Positions 54,234 through 63,314 of a stretch of 64,000 nucleotides of DNA are shown here, one piece after another. The notes below the pieces were generated by a model that did not search any database, was not told the DNA's origin, and worked only from the letters and a program-made list of their open reading frames with translations. The DNA is taken from positions 1 to 64,000 of the forward strand of contig CALFUT010000031.1 in the NCBI GenBank assembly GCA_937929805.1, read 5' to 3'. A program made the position numbers and the translations under genes. Source of the stretch: an uncultured Pirellulaceae bacterium (GTDB lineage Bacteria > Planctomycetota > Planctomycetia > Pirellulales > Pirellulaceae). Position 1 is the first letter of the stretch; each line of letters opens with the position of its first letter.

Positions 54234-55256
54234 TCAGTCAAACAGAGCGGATCCTTCACTGGTTCCCGGCGGATCGAGATTCATATGAGCAAATGCCTTC
54301 GGTGTCGCGACTCGGCCACGCGGCGTTCGAAGAATCAATTCGCTCCGCAGCAAGAATGGCTCGACTTCGTCCGCCAAAGTATCGGTCACCGAATTCATCG
54401 TCGCAGCCAACGTCTCAATCCCCGTCGGCCCGCCCATGCAGACTCGGATCAGCGTGTCCAAATACTTTCGGTCCTGTCGGTCCAGCCCCAAGCCATCGAT
54501 CTCGGCCATTTTCAATGCGTCGCGGGCTACCTCCAACGTAATTTTTCCTGCCGCGCGGCTTTGAGCGAAATCACGCACCCAGCGGAGTCGATTGTTTGCC
54601 ACTCGAGGCGTACTGCGACTGCGAGCCGCAATCTCAATCGCCGCCTCTTGCTCGATCTCCACCGAAAGCTTCCCAGCGTTGCCCGTCACGATTTGAGCAA
54701 GCTCTTCCAGCGAGTAAAAATCTAACCGCTCACGAAGTTGAAAACGATCTCGCAGCGGACCGGTCAGCATTCCCGCTCGCGTCGTCGCGCCGATCAAGGT
54801 GAATGGGCGTAGCTTGAAGTTATGAGTCCTCGCATTGATCCCCTCGCCCAAAATCATGTCGATGCGAAAATCTTCCATCGCCGTGTACATGTACTCTTCG
54901 ACCGCTTTGGGAATGCGGTGAATTTCGTCAATGAACAAAACCTGTTTGGCTCGCAAGTTCGTCAGACTCGGCACCAGATCTTTGGGAGCTTTTAAACTGG
55001 GGCCGGACAAAAAATCCACATGCACGCCCAGTTCGGCCGGAATACAAGTCGCAAAGGTCGTCTTGCCAAGCCCCGGCGGCCCATCAAACAGAATATGCCC
55101 CAGCACTTCATCGCGCTGCCGAGCCGCATCGATCGCGATTTGCAGTCGCTCAATCACGTCGCGCTGACCAATCATGTCGCTCATTCGCGTCGGTCGCAGC
55201 GTCGGATCGTCGTCCTTCGCATCGGGCTTGTTGGAAAGTATCGTTTCGCGAGCCAT
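54234..55256 (-). CDS. ruvB: Holliday junction branch-migration helicase RuvB
   Basis: AAA+ motor that drives branch migration with RuvA. Walker A GPPGLGKTTFA, Walker B FIDEIHRIPKAVEEYMYTAM, sensor segments GATTRAGMLTGPLRDRF and the RuvB C-terminal DNA-binding winged helix (GPTGIETLAATM, EPFLLRSELILRTPRGRV). 340 residues. ATG at 55256. It is upstream of fabD on the same strand; RuvA/RuvC are not in the window. Confidence 0.96.
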   Translation of the reverse strand: MARETILSNKPDAKDDDPTLRPTRMSDMIGQRDVIERLQIAIDAARQRDEVLGHILFDGPPGLGKTTFATCIPAELGVHVDFLSGPSLKAPKDLVPSLTNLRAKQVLFIDEIHRIPKAVEEYMYTAMEDFRIDMILGEGINARTHNFKLRPFTLIGATTRAGMLTGPLRDRFQLRERLDFYSLEELAQIVTGNAGKLSVEIEQEAAIEIAARSRSTPRVANNRLRWVRDFAQSRAAGKITLEVARDALKMAEIDGLGLDRQDRKYLDTLIRVCMGGPTGIETLAATMNSVTDTLADEVEPFLLRSELILRTPRGRVATPKAFAHMNLDPPGTSEGSALFD

Positions 55257-55489
55257 CGAAAATCGGGCCTCAACTTGCGTTGATCGTTAAAGTTTGCGTT
55301 GCTTTTCAAAACCAGACTATACCACTGTCCACCAATGAACGGGAACCGCAATCGCTTCAAATCCACGCGGATCCCTTCGCCCACATTGGCTGCCGCAGCA
55401 CATTTTCGATCGCCGTCACGAATTTCCCGGCACTTTGTCCGACTGCCTGAACGACCAAGACGCTATGGCCGACGACAACATGCACTAGA

Positions 55490-57118
55490 ATGGGTGGCAG
55501 CATGAAGAAATCTCGAAAATTCAACCGATCGCTCGGCACTTACTTCGACCGCAGCGCCGAACCGATCTACCTTGTCAGTGCCGACCGGCAAATCGTTTAC
55601 ATGAACGCCGCCTGTTTGGCGTGGGTGGGATTGGACGCCGATCACGCTGATGACTTGCAGTGCTTCTTCACGTCGGAGGATACGATTGAGCCGAAAGATG
55701 ATCCGGTCAAGGGACTTTGTCCTCCCCCGGAACTCTTTTCCGATTCCCACGACGACGGAACTCTTTCCGATCAAACTCAATCCATTGCCGGGCCGATCAC
55801 CACGAGCGTCTTCGTTTCACTGCCCAAAGGAACCGAAACTCGGCCCGCCACGTTTCACCGCCTGCTGAACGAGGAACAACAACTGCTGGGAGTGCTGGGC
55901 GTTGTCAGCGCGAACTGCGAAAGCAACTCAAGCGAACCAAACGCCACCTCCGCCGATCCATCCACATCGAGCCAGTCTCAAGCCCTTCACACCGCGCTGG
56001 CAATGCTCCGGCAGCACCATGCCGACAACTACGCAATGGGGAACCTGATCGGAACGAGCCCCTTCGCCGATCGATTGCGTCGACAGACTGCGGCCATCAT
56101 TGGATTGGATGCCGAAACCGTCATCACCGGCCCCCCGGGCAGTGGCCGCGAACATTTGGCTCGCACGATCGCAGCGTCCGGCACCGAAAGCGAAGATTTC
56201 TCAGTCGCCGTTTTGCATTGCGTGCTGGCCGATGACGAACTGACGCAGCAATCGATCGACCAAGTCGCCAACCAGATCACGAAACGAACACGACGCGGCC
56301 GCGCGGTGCCGGTTGCATCCGACCAACAAACGCACCCGATTCTGCTGTTGCTGGACATCGACAAACTAATCGGTTCCGCGCTGTTGCTGGTCGAAAGCTT
56401 TTTAAAACGCAGCGGCGATGCGTGCCGAGTCATCGCGACATCGGAAACCTCGTTGGTGGAACTTGCCACTCAAAACAAGTTCCCTGCTGGCATTGCTCAT
56501 CAGTTGACCACGATCGAAGTCCCGTTAATTTCTCTCGCTCAGCGACGCGAAGACATTCCCCTGATGGCTCAGGCGTTCGTCGAACATGCCAACCGATCGC
56601 GCGAGCATCAACTTGGGGGATTCGACGACGCTTCCATGCAGTTGCTGAACGAGTTCCATTGGCCCGGCAATTTGGAGCAGCTTCAACAGGTGGTTACCGC
56701 CGCCTGCGATCATGCGACCGGTCCAAAAATTCAGGTCGACGATCTACCTGACTCGTTTCGACACGCCGTCCAAGCGTTTCGAATTGGCGATCCGGAAGAA
56801 ACGACAATTGACTTGACCCAATGGATCGAGCAACTGGAATTGGAACTGATCCAACGCGCTCTCCTGCAATCGAAAGGCAACAAAACCAAAGCGGCCCAAC
56901 TGCTAAGCATTTCTCGATCGCGGCTGATCCGGCGGATGGGGCACTTCGAACTTTCAGCGTCTACCGAAGAGAAAACTAAAGGGAAAACTAAAGGGAAAGC
57001 CAAAGGGAAAGCCAAAGGGAAAGATTCGCCGAGCGATCAGAGCACGCCCGATGACACTCCGCCGACCGAATCGGATAACCAAATGATCGATCCTTCCGCG
57101 TTCGAGGAATTGGAATGA
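55490..57118 (+). CDS. sigma54-activator-like AAA+ protein lacking the GAFTGA loop
   Basis: Residues about 12-130 form a PAS-like domain (AEPIYLVSADRQIVYMNAAC). The AAA+ domain follows: a degenerate Walker A (TGPPGSGREHLARTIA) near residue 214, Walker B-like ILLLLDIDKL near residue 283, LAQRREDIPLMAQAFVEHAN and a roadblock-like FHWPGNLEQLQQVV typical of bacterial enhancer-binding proteins. The sigma54-contacting GAFTGA loop is not present. A Fis-type HTH (NKTKAAQLLSISRSRLIRRM) sits near residue 463, then a Lys/Gly repeat tail. It therefore probably binds DNA without activating sigma54. Start ATG at 55490 or 55502. The stop overlaps the next gene by four bases. Confidence 0.8.
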   Translation: MGGSMKKSRKFNRSLGTYFDRSAEPIYLVSADRQIVYMNAACLAWVGLDADHADDLQCFFTSEDTIEPKDDPVKGLCPPPELFSDSHDDGTLSDQTQSIAGPITTSVFVSLPKGTETRPATFHRLLNEEQQLLGVLGVVSANCESNSSEPNATSADPSTSSQSQALHTALAMLRQHHADNYAMGNLIGTSPFADRLRRQTAAIIGLDAETVITGPPGSGREHLARTIAASGTESEDFSVAVLHCVLADDELTQQSIDQVANQITKRTRRGRAVPVASDQQTHPILLLLDIDKLIGSALLLVESFLKRSGDACRVIATSETSLVELATQNKFPAGIAHQLTTIEVPLISLAQRREDIPLMAQAFVEHANRSREHQLGGFDDASMQLLNEFHWPGNLEQLQQVVTAACDHATGPKIQVDDLPDSFRHAVQAFRIGDPEETTIDLTQWIEQLELELIQRALLQSKGNKTKAAQLLSISRSRLIRRMGHFELSASTEEKTKGKTKGKAKGKAKGKDSPSDQSTPDDTPPTESDNQMIDPSAFEELE

Positions 57119-57672
57119 GCACTCGGCATCTCCGCCCCGATCTACACCGGCAAAAGGTCATCAGCCTCACGCGAACCGAGCGCTGGCTGTCCGTTATTCG
57201 CCACCATTCGGATTCTAACCAACGGATCTCGGCACTCGACCTGAACGATCTGGCCATCGAGTGCCGGAATTGGCCGGGAAGCGTTGCGGTGGTCGAAGTG
57301 GACGAGGTTAACCTAGCTGCCTGCTGCCGGTTTGCCGCCGAGCATCGGCACTCGTTCACTCGCTGCGCATTGTTCGCGGTTACCGATTTCAGCTCGATCG
57401 AAATACTGAATGCCTTGGCCGTGGCCGGTTACCAGTGGACGTGTCGTAGCCCGCTGGCTGCGAAAAGGCTTTTCCGTCAAATCCAACGTCACCACGACTT
57501 AAACCCGCTCGAATCGTTGGATATCGAGTCCTCGTTCGGACAACGCCTCCCGTGGAAGGCGGTCGCTCGCTACGCTGGTGGCTCGTTCAAAACGACTCGT
57601 TTTTCTGTTCCACCGACCAAACTGACACAACATTCCGACTCTCTGACCGACGCTGAAAACTCCAATGACTGA
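57115..57672 (+). CDS. hypothetical protein coupled to the AAA+ regulator
   Basis: 185 residues; the ATG overlaps the preceding stop in an ATGA arrangement, so the two are translationally coupled, and it also overlaps the start of mrp. The protein contains HRQKVISLTRTERWLSVIRH, GSVAVVEVDEVNLAACCRFA, and TRCALFAVTDFSSIEILNAL; the alternation of hydrophobic strands and helices resembles a degenerate receiver or a small alpha/beta domain, but the acidic phospho-site is absent. I do not recognise it. Confidence 0.7.
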   Translation: MSTRHLRPDLHRQKVISLTRTERWLSVIRHHSDSNQRISALDLNDLAIECRNWPGSVAVVEVDEVNLAACCRFAAEHRHSFTRCALFAVTDFSSIEILNALAVAGYQWTCRSPLAAKRLFRQIQRHHDLNPLESLDIESSFGQRLPWKAVARYAGGSFKTTRFSVPPTKLTQHSDSLTDAENSND

Positions 57673-58741
57673 TTCCAACGAACTCAAATCCCAAGTCCAA
57701 CAGACGCTGGCGAAAATCCCAGACCCCGAAACAGGCCGCCCGCTGAAGAATCAGATTCACGCGATCTCGGCCGACGGCGACTCGATCGCGGTTGAGGTCG
57801 GGCTGACCAGCTTCGCGGCACCTATCCGAGATTCGTTTCAGACACGCGTCCAAGAGGCGCTGGAGAAAGCGTTCCCCGACATCAAGTCGATTGATGTGAC
57901 GATCATTGATCACGATCGACCGGCCCAGCCGATTGGCCAAGTCGGGATCACCGCGAAGGCCGTCATTGCGGTGGCGGCAGGGAAGGGCGGGGTAGGCAAA
58001 AGCACCGCAGCTGTCTCGATGGCCATCGCGCTTAAACGAGCAGGTTGCAAGGTGGGAATTTTAGATGCCGACGTTTACGGACCCAGCGTGCCGCAACTGA
58101 CCGGCGTCCGTGGCCAAGTCACCAAAGATGGCAACAAGATTGCGCCGCTAGACTTCGATGGCATTCCTCTCATGAGCATCGGGTTCCTTGTGCCTCCGGG
58201 CGAGGCCGTGATCTGGCGGGGTCCGATGTTGCATTCAACCATCACGACTTTCCTACGCGATGTGGCGTGGGGAGATCTAGACTACTTGATCATCGACATG
58301 CCACCGGGCACGGGCGACATCGCATTGAGTCTTTCTCAGATGCTACCGCTAACGGGAGCCGTGATCGTTTGCACTCCGCAAGAAGTTGCCTTGATCGATG
58401 CGATCAAAGCAGTCGGCATGTTTCGCAAAGTAAAGATTCCCGTGCTGGGGTTGATCGAGAACATGAGTAGCTTCGTGTGCCCAGACAACGGCAAGGAGTA
58501 CGACATCTTCGGCAAGGGCGGCGCGAAGAAATACGCTGGCCAAGACAAGATCCCGTTTCTTGGAGAGATCCCGATCAACATCCAGCTGCGCGAACGAGGC
58601 GATGCGGGACAAATGGCGGCCAATTTTGATGACGAAAACGTGGCTCCCTACCTAGAGGGGATCGCCAAAACGCTCTGCCAGAATCTGGCTGACTCTGCCG
58701 CCGCCAACCCGCCTCAAACTCAGCTACCGGTCCTTGGGTAG
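57665..58741 (+). CDS. mrp: Mrp/NBP35-family iron-sulfur carrier ATPase
   Basis: P-loop ATPase that transfers Fe-S clusters to target proteins. An N-terminal MIP18/DUF59-like domain (VQQTLAKIPDPETGRPLK) leads to the deviant Walker A AAGKGGVGKSTAAVSMAIAL near residue 106, GILDADVYGPSVPQLTG, YLIIDMPPGTGDIALSLSQM and IENMSSFVCPDNGK. In most Mrp proteins the last segment is CPxC; here it is CPDN, so the second cluster-binding Cys is missing. 358 residues. It overlaps the previous gene by 8 bases; a terminator follows. Confidence 0.93.
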   Translation: MTDSNELKSQVQQTLAKIPDPETGRPLKNQIHAISADGDSIAVEVGLTSFAAPIRDSFQTRVQEALEKAFPDIKSIDVTIIDHDRPAQPIGQVGITAKAVIAVAAGKGGVGKSTAAVSMAIALKRAGCKVGILDADVYGPSVPQLTGVRGQVTKDGNKIAPLDFDGIPLMSIGFLVPPGEAVIWRGPMLHSTITTFLRDVAWGDLDYLIIDMPPGTGDIALSLSQMLPLTGAVIVCTPQEVALIDAIKAVGMFRKVKIPVLGLIENMSSFVCPDNGKEYDIFGKGGAKKYAGQDKIPFLGEIPINIQLRERGDAGQMAANFDDENVAPYLEGIAKTLCQNLADSAAANPPQTQLPVLG

Positions 58742-58819
58742 GTTCCGAACATGTTCACGCAAGCGTAAGGCGCGGCACCCGGACAATTGAATCAGCCGAT
58801 TCTATGAGCGCAAAAAAGT

Positions 58820-58849
58820 AGGGCCGTCGATTCAGATCGAAGGCCCTTT
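58820..58849. terminator. bidirectional intrinsic terminator
   Basis: AGGGCC (58820-58825) / GGCCCT (58842-58847) stem with an inner TCGA/TCGA-like pairing, A-run upstream and TTT downstream. Between mrp and the convergent H1-like gene. Confidence 0.85.
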
Positions 58850-58889
58850 CTCGTTGTTTCAGTCAGCAGATTCAGTTCATCGAACCGAA

Positions 58890-59138
58890 CTACTTCTTGC
58901 GCTTTGCAGCTTTCTTCTTTTTCTTCACGACCTTCTTCTTTTTCTTGGTCGCTTTTTTCTTCTTAGTAGCCTTCTTTTTCTTCTTAGCTACTTTCTTCTT
59001 CTTAGTAGCCTTCTTTTTCTTCTTGGCTACTTTCTTCTTCTTAGTAGCCTTCTTTTTCTTCTTGGCTACTTTTTTCTTCTTAGCTACTTTTTTCTTCGTT
59101 GCCTTTTTCTTGGCAACCTTCTTTTTCTTCTTGGCCAC
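58890..59138 (-). CDS. lysine-only histone-H1-like DNA-binding protein
   Basis: 82 residues that are about 70 percent Lys with Ala, Val and Thr: repeats of KKKKVAKKKKKATKK-type blocks of about 12 residues. This is the tail module of bacterial H1-like proteins, expected to bind and compact DNA without sequence specificity. A GTG at 59138 is the only sensible start; a GGAGG lies about seven bases upstream. No globular domain is present. Repeat-driven length change is likely between strains. Downstream it faces mrp across a terminator; upstream is an AT-rich CpG-dense non-coding block. Confidence 0.85.
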   Translation of the reverse strand: MAKKKKKVAKKKATKKKVAKKKKVAKKKKKATKKKKVAKKKKKATKKKKVAKKKKKATKKKKATKKKKKVVKKKKKAAKRKK

Positions 59139-59217
59139 AGGACGTCCTCCATTTTTAGACCGTGGCGAATTTGCCGCTCGCTGAGAACACGAGTTCGTCA
59201 GCCCTGAGCAAACTCAC

Positions 59218-59254
59218 CATTCGAAAAAAACCATTACATGTGATGGTTCGAATG
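59218..59254. promoter_or_regulatory. inverted repeat upstream of the H1-like gene
   Basis: CATTCGAA (59218-59225) / TTCGAATG (59247-59254) with inner ACCAT/ATGGT and a short A-rich bulge: a 13-bp imperfect palindrome about 80 bases upstream of the H1-like start. It could be an operator or an RNA hairpin of the leader. Confidence 0.55.
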
Positions 59255-59259
59255 ATGCA

Positions 59260-60095
59260 ACTGCCTGCTAATCATCGTTGATCAACGCTTTGAACTCGTC
59301 AGAAATAGTTTCAAACAAATTCAAAGGCAGTTGCGTTGCGATAGTTTTAGGAAACAAACTGAACTTTTCAATATTGTTTTTGCACTTTTCGGAATTTTAA
59401 CTATTGAACATGAGCCAGTTTTCAACATCGCAAGAGTTCGTATCCGGCAAACGAACGAACCAACTTGCCACGAACAACCGAGGACATTACGCACTCAATG
59501 TCACAAACTTGTTAATCAAATGCGAAAGTGGCGTGGCTGCGTTGTTTGGTGTTCAGTTTTCGCGATGCGAGAGTCATTTTGAACGCAGTGACGATCTATT
59601 TCGGCAACATCGTACGTCATTGGAGCATTACGAAAGCTTTCACGCGGTGCGTTAAGTCTTTGAAAAACAAGTATTTAATGCATGAACGCGATCGCAAACA
59701 CGGTTTACGCAAACGTTCTAGCGAGGGACGCGTTTTGCGTCTCAAAATGAACATCAAAACCAAGTCAAAACCTTAATTCGCGCTCGTTCTAACTTTGAAA
59801 CGAACAAAAATCGTTTTCGTTCTGACAAACTTTCGTTCTTGATCGCCAACTTGATCACTAACTTAAACGGACGCGCAACGTCGTATGCAAACACGTTTTT
59901 GAAGTTTGAAAAAACGCAAAAAAAATTTCGTTTTTTTTGAAACGAGACCCGCAACTGGCGATTTTTTTACTTTCGTCGCGCGCGAAACGCAGCGCGATTG
60001 AGAAATTTCAAACACTCGACATGTTTATTAAGTTGCGTTCATCATCAGGATACGAACTTGAGAACGCACATGGCGAACAACGTTTACCATCAACG
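59260..60095. other. AT-rich, CpG-dense non-coding stretch
   Basis: About 700 bases (59260-59960) clearly richer in A and T than the surroundings yet dense in CG steps, with words such as ACGAACGAAC, CGTTTTCGTTC and ACGCAAACGTTC repeated without a fixed period. Short open frames exist (for example 59404-59655) but carry no family features and mixed composition. Near the right end AAAAAACG ... CGTTTTTT (59908-59934) makes an AT-rich hairpin. The final 130 bases precede the site-2 protease stop on the other strand. Confidence 0.6.
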
Positions 60096-60908
60096 TTACC
60101 AAGGTCTTCGTGTGCCGCTGCTCTGTTGCCATGCTTGGTAATTCTGCCACGCCATGAACCCGAAAAAGAATGCGAGGAACCTGTCTTGGCCGGACAGCCC
60201 AAGTATCGCAAACGCAACGCCTGTCGCGACAGATAGAAGCAAGCTATTGCTAACCCCGTTCCAAGGATCGAACTTTAAGAATAGTTCTCTAGAAACCTGC
60301 CCACCATCAAGAGGATAAACGGGAACTAAATTCAGCAGGTTGATAAAAATGTTCCAGATGATTCCTCCTTGGATCAGCATCCAAAACACTTCGTTCCCTT
60401 CCATTGCAGTACCCGCCATATTGGCAAACGGCACAGGCACGAACCCAAACACCCAACCCAACCTTACCGATCCGCCAAACGCGTAGACCGCTGCAACACA
60501 GGCAGCCGCCAGCAACAGACCGGCAGCGGGGCCGGCAAGGGAAATAGCGATCTGTTGATTCCCAGAAAAGCGGCGACCACTGGTTCGAGCCCATGGCAGG
60601 TTCCCAGAATCCGCAATCGCAATGCCTCCCATCCAATACAAGACGATGCGTCCCGCCTGTCCAAAGTAGCGATACGCAAACACGTGCCCTAGCTCGTGAA
60701 CGAGGATTGAAACGAAAAAGAGCCCAACAACCAGCAACAAGCCGACCCCAACGTTCATCCCCGGCGCAATCAAACCACGCCCAAGCAGCACCGGCATGAT
60801 GAAGAATGCCGGATGGACCCTGACAGGAATGCCAAACATCTGAAAGTTAATATCGAAATCGGTTCGGCCCGGTTCGCTCAGTAACACGCGATCGCTCCAC
60901 TGCAACAA
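60096..60908 (-). CDS. site-2 protease family membrane metallopeptidase
   Basis: Intramembrane zinc protease of family M50. HExxH motif in VSILVHELGHVFAYRYFG and second zinc-ligand region in NLLNLVPVYPLDGGQ; a variant of the usual NPDG. Four to six membrane segments, including PAFFIMPVLLGRGLI and ISLAGPAAGLLLAAACVAAV. 270 residues. It starts 10 bases after lpxB on the same strand, so the two are co-transcribed. Regulatory S2P enzymes cleave anti-sigma factors; this short, CBS-less type also processes other membrane stubs. A TTG start is used. Confidence 0.9.
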   Translation of the reverse strand: MLQWSDRVLLSEPGRTDFDINFQMFGIPVRVHPAFFIMPVLLGRGLIAPGMNVGVGLLLVVGLFFVSILVHELGHVFAYRYFGQAGRIVLYWMGGIAIADSGNLPWARTSGRRFSGNQQIAISLAGPAAGLLLAAACVAAVYAFGGSVRLGWVFGFVPVPFANMAGTAMEGNEVFWMLIQGGIIWNIFINLLNLVPVYPLDGGQVSRELFLKFDPWNGVSNSLLLSVATGVAFAILGLSGQDRFLAFFFGFMAWQNYQAWQQSSGTRRPW

Positions 60909-60917
60909 AAGTGTCTT

Positions 60918-62147
60918 CTACATTTCCAAGTTGTCGATAATGTACTCCGCCGCGCGGTCGGTCGCACCCGGTCGAGCGTACTCGCTGGCTAGGCTGTCCA
61001 ATTGCTGCACGTTATCGGCCAACTTTTGCGGGTCTTTCAACCAAGCAATCGCTCTTCTTGCCACAGCAGCTGCGGGGTTGCCGACGGTCACATACTCCGG
61101 CATCACGGCAACTTCTTGATCGCTTGCGTCTGCGGGAGCATCCGGGTCATAGACACCCCACGTGCGCTTACGAATATCCTTGGCCGCAATCAGGTTGACC
61201 AGCGTGACAAATTTCGTCCGTAGCAGAAACGCTTGAGCAACCATCAGCCAGCGGGGTAGCTGATAAACAATGATCGTCGGCTTGCGGTAGTGCAACAGTT
61301 CCAACGAAACCGATCCGCTGCACGCCAGACACAGCGTGCTGCAACGCATTAGCTCGGGCGTACGATTCACGTGAGAATCAATATTCAACGTTCGCTGTTC
61401 GAGCATTTCAATGGTTCGATCCAAGTGTTTCTGATTGAAACACGCGATCGCGATGCGGCAGTCGGGGACTTCGGTTCGAATTTGGTCCGCTACGTCAAGT
61501 AAAATCGGCAGGTGCCGTTCAACCTCTTGATTGCGTGAACCGGGCAACAGGGTCACCAGTGGCTGCGACTGGCGGGTCACTTCCTCGCAAAACGATTCGT
61601 CATAAGTCTGCGTGGCCAGTTGGTCGAAGTACGGATGCCCCACGTAAGTTGCCCGGCAATCGCGATCCGCAAACCAATCGACTTCAAACGGCAATTTGCA
61701 CAACACATGGTCAACGTATTTGCGGATTTTGCGTACTCGCCACGGGGCCCACGCCCACATCTGAGGAACACCGTAGTAGAAAACCGGAATGCCGTGTTTT
61801 TTGGCCCGCTTGGCAATGTGCCAGTTAAAGCCCGGGTAGTCGATCAGCACCACGGCGTCGACTTTGTTTTGCTGGAAGTATTCCTCGGCCTGATCAACCA
61901 AGCCAAAAAAGAACCGAAGCTTCTTAATCACCTCCCACAAGAACATCACCGCCATCTGAGTCAGATCGTAGTGAATGTCGCAGCCGGCTGCCTTCATCTT
62001 TGGACCTCCAAAACCAACGCACTCGATCGAGTCATCGTGTTGTTTCAGCCGGCGTACGAGGTTGGAGCCGTGCAGATCACCGCTGGGTTCACCCACGGAA
62101 AAAAAAATACGAACTGGCACGAGTGATTGTTTGGGGCGAAGAAGCAA
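60918..62147 (-). CDS. lpxB: lipid-A-disaccharide synthase
   Basis: Glycosyltransferase joining two acylated glucosamine phosphates in lipid A assembly. Family features: IFFSVGEPSGDLHGSNLVR at the N-terminus, VLIDYPGFNWHIAKRAKKHG, FYYGVPQMWAWAPWRVRKIR, VTLLPGSRNQEVERHLPILL, and ACSGSVSLELLHYRKPTIIV. 409 residues from a TTG at 62147; a GTG at 62120 would give an equally good N-terminus. Its presence indicates an LPS-type outer leaflet. No other lpx genes are close. Confidence 0.94.
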   Translation of the reverse strand: MLLRPKQSLVPVRIFFSVGEPSGDLHGSNLVRRLKQHDDSIECVGFGGPKMKAAGCDIHYDLTQMAVMFLWEVIKKLRFFFGLVDQAEEYFQQNKVDAVVLIDYPGFNWHIAKRAKKHGIPVFYYGVPQMWAWAPWRVRKIRKYVDHVLCKLPFEVDWFADRDCRATYVGHPYFDQLATQTYDESFCEEVTRQSQPLVTLLPGSRNQEVERHLPILLDVADQIRTEVPDCRIAIACFNQKHLDRTIEMLEQRTLNIDSHVNRTPELMRCSTLCLACSGSVSLELLHYRKPTIIVYQLPRWLMVAQAFLLRTKFVTLVNLIAAKDIRKRTWGVYDPDAPADASDQEVAVMPEYVTVGNPAAAVARRAIAWLKDPQKLADNVQQLDSLASEYARPGATDRAAEYIIDNLEM

Positions 62148-62218
62148 GGAGAGTAAACGAAGGAATTCAGATTTAAGTTTTGTAGTGAGCCAAAACGGCG
62201 ATCGATTATCGTCGGCGA

Positions 62219-63118
62219 CTACGGTTTTGGTTTTGAGGGTTCTGAGTCAGCATCAGCTTGGGCGGACGCCGGTTTGAACGCTTGACCAAATCGGGCTGGA
62301 TCGAAAACCAGCTTGATCTTCTCGTTGTCCGTTTTCGCTTTTTCGATGGCGGCGGTGCACTTCTCGCAACAAAGCTGGACAGGCACCCCGCCGACAACCG
62401 CAGCATGATTATCGGTGACAGGACCTCCCACCAACGGGCACGCAGTCTGAACATACTGCCCGGTTTGAACTAGCTGCCGGTTCGCAGCCGCCGCAAATTT
62501 TTTCGTATCCTTTTCAAAAGCCTTCGCACAACTCTTGCAACAGAAAAACACCTTCCCACCTAAATGGTCGGCCGAGTACTCGCCTGAAACCTTTCGGTTT
62601 GATTCGACCACACACATTGCTTTGGCAAGATCGATCTCCCGCACGGCGGCCTTGGCATCCGTTTCAACTTTAACGAAAGATTTTTTGAAAACATTGCTGC
62701 CAAACACAAGTTCAGCCCGCTCCGCCAAGTCTTGCGTATCGTTAACTTTCTTCAAGCAACCTTGGCAGCAGAACGCGATGCTGGTTCCGCCGACGTTTGC
62801 GGTGACCTCCGGATCGAAGTCGGTGTCATTGATCGGGCACTTCGATTGTCGATACTGCCCCGTCAGCACCAATTGATGGTTCGCTCGGGCAGCAAACTTT
62901 TTGGGATCCTTTTCGAATTGCTTAACGCACTCCTTGCAACAAACGTAGACGCGGCCGCCTTGATATTCGATCGAAGCGTCGGCGGAAGCACTTTGGTCAC
63001 CGTTGACAACGCACTTGATTCCGCTCAAATCCTGCGCGTCAGAAGCGGCGACCACGGCAAACGTCACAACGCATGCAACAATCATCCCGGTCCAGGACGG
63101 GTTCTCTGTTCGAGTCAT
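62219..63118 (-). CDS. secreted protein with four TRASH/YHS-like cysteine modules
   Basis: Signal peptide (GMIVACVVTFAVVAASDAQ) then four related modules of about 60 residues, each with an early Cys and a CCxxC: VYVCCKECVKQFEKDPKKFA, IAFCCQGCLKKVND, VFFCCKSCAKAFEKDTKKFA and VQLCCEKCTAAIEKA. The KxFEKDxKKFA pattern resembles YHS/TRASH domains, which bind copper, heavy metals or heme. Modules 1 and 3 are most alike, as are 2 and 4, suggesting a duplicated pair. 299 residues. A periplasmic metal-binding role is inferred. Confidence 0.85.
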   Translation of the reverse strand: MTRTENPSWTGMIVACVVTFAVVAASDAQDLSGIKCVVNGDQSASADASIEYQGGRVYVCCKECVKQFEKDPKKFAARANHQLVLTGQYRQSKCPINDTDFDPEVTANVGGTSIAFCCQGCLKKVNDTQDLAERAELVFGSNVFKKSFVKVETDAKAAVREIDLAKAMCVVESNRKVSGEYSADHLGGKVFFCCKSCAKAFEKDTKKFAAAANRQLVQTGQYVQTACPLVGGPVTDNHAAVVGGVPVQLCCEKCTAAIEKAKTDNEKIKLVFDPARFGQAFKPASAQADADSEPSKPKP

Positions 63119-63314
63119 GGTCTGCTCTCTCTTTTTTGGCGGGGGACGGACGGATTTTTCGAATCAGCAGTCGACAAAAAACCGCCTGTCATGGCAAGGG
63201 CGATCGAAGTGACGGCATGCGTGAGTATGCTGAAATTTCAGATTAGTGATACTTTCCTCGCGCGTTAGCAAGATAAATTCCCCGAATTCGGCTCTCAGCA
63301 AAACCCACCAAAGA

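Noticed and set aside
58897-59184. Phe-rich plus-strand frame opposite the H1-like gene
   Set aside because: It is the complement of the AAG/AAA codons of the lysine-rich protein.
59404-59655. Small frame in the AT-rich block
   Set aside because: No family similarity; surrounding composition and several competing frames suggest it is not coding.
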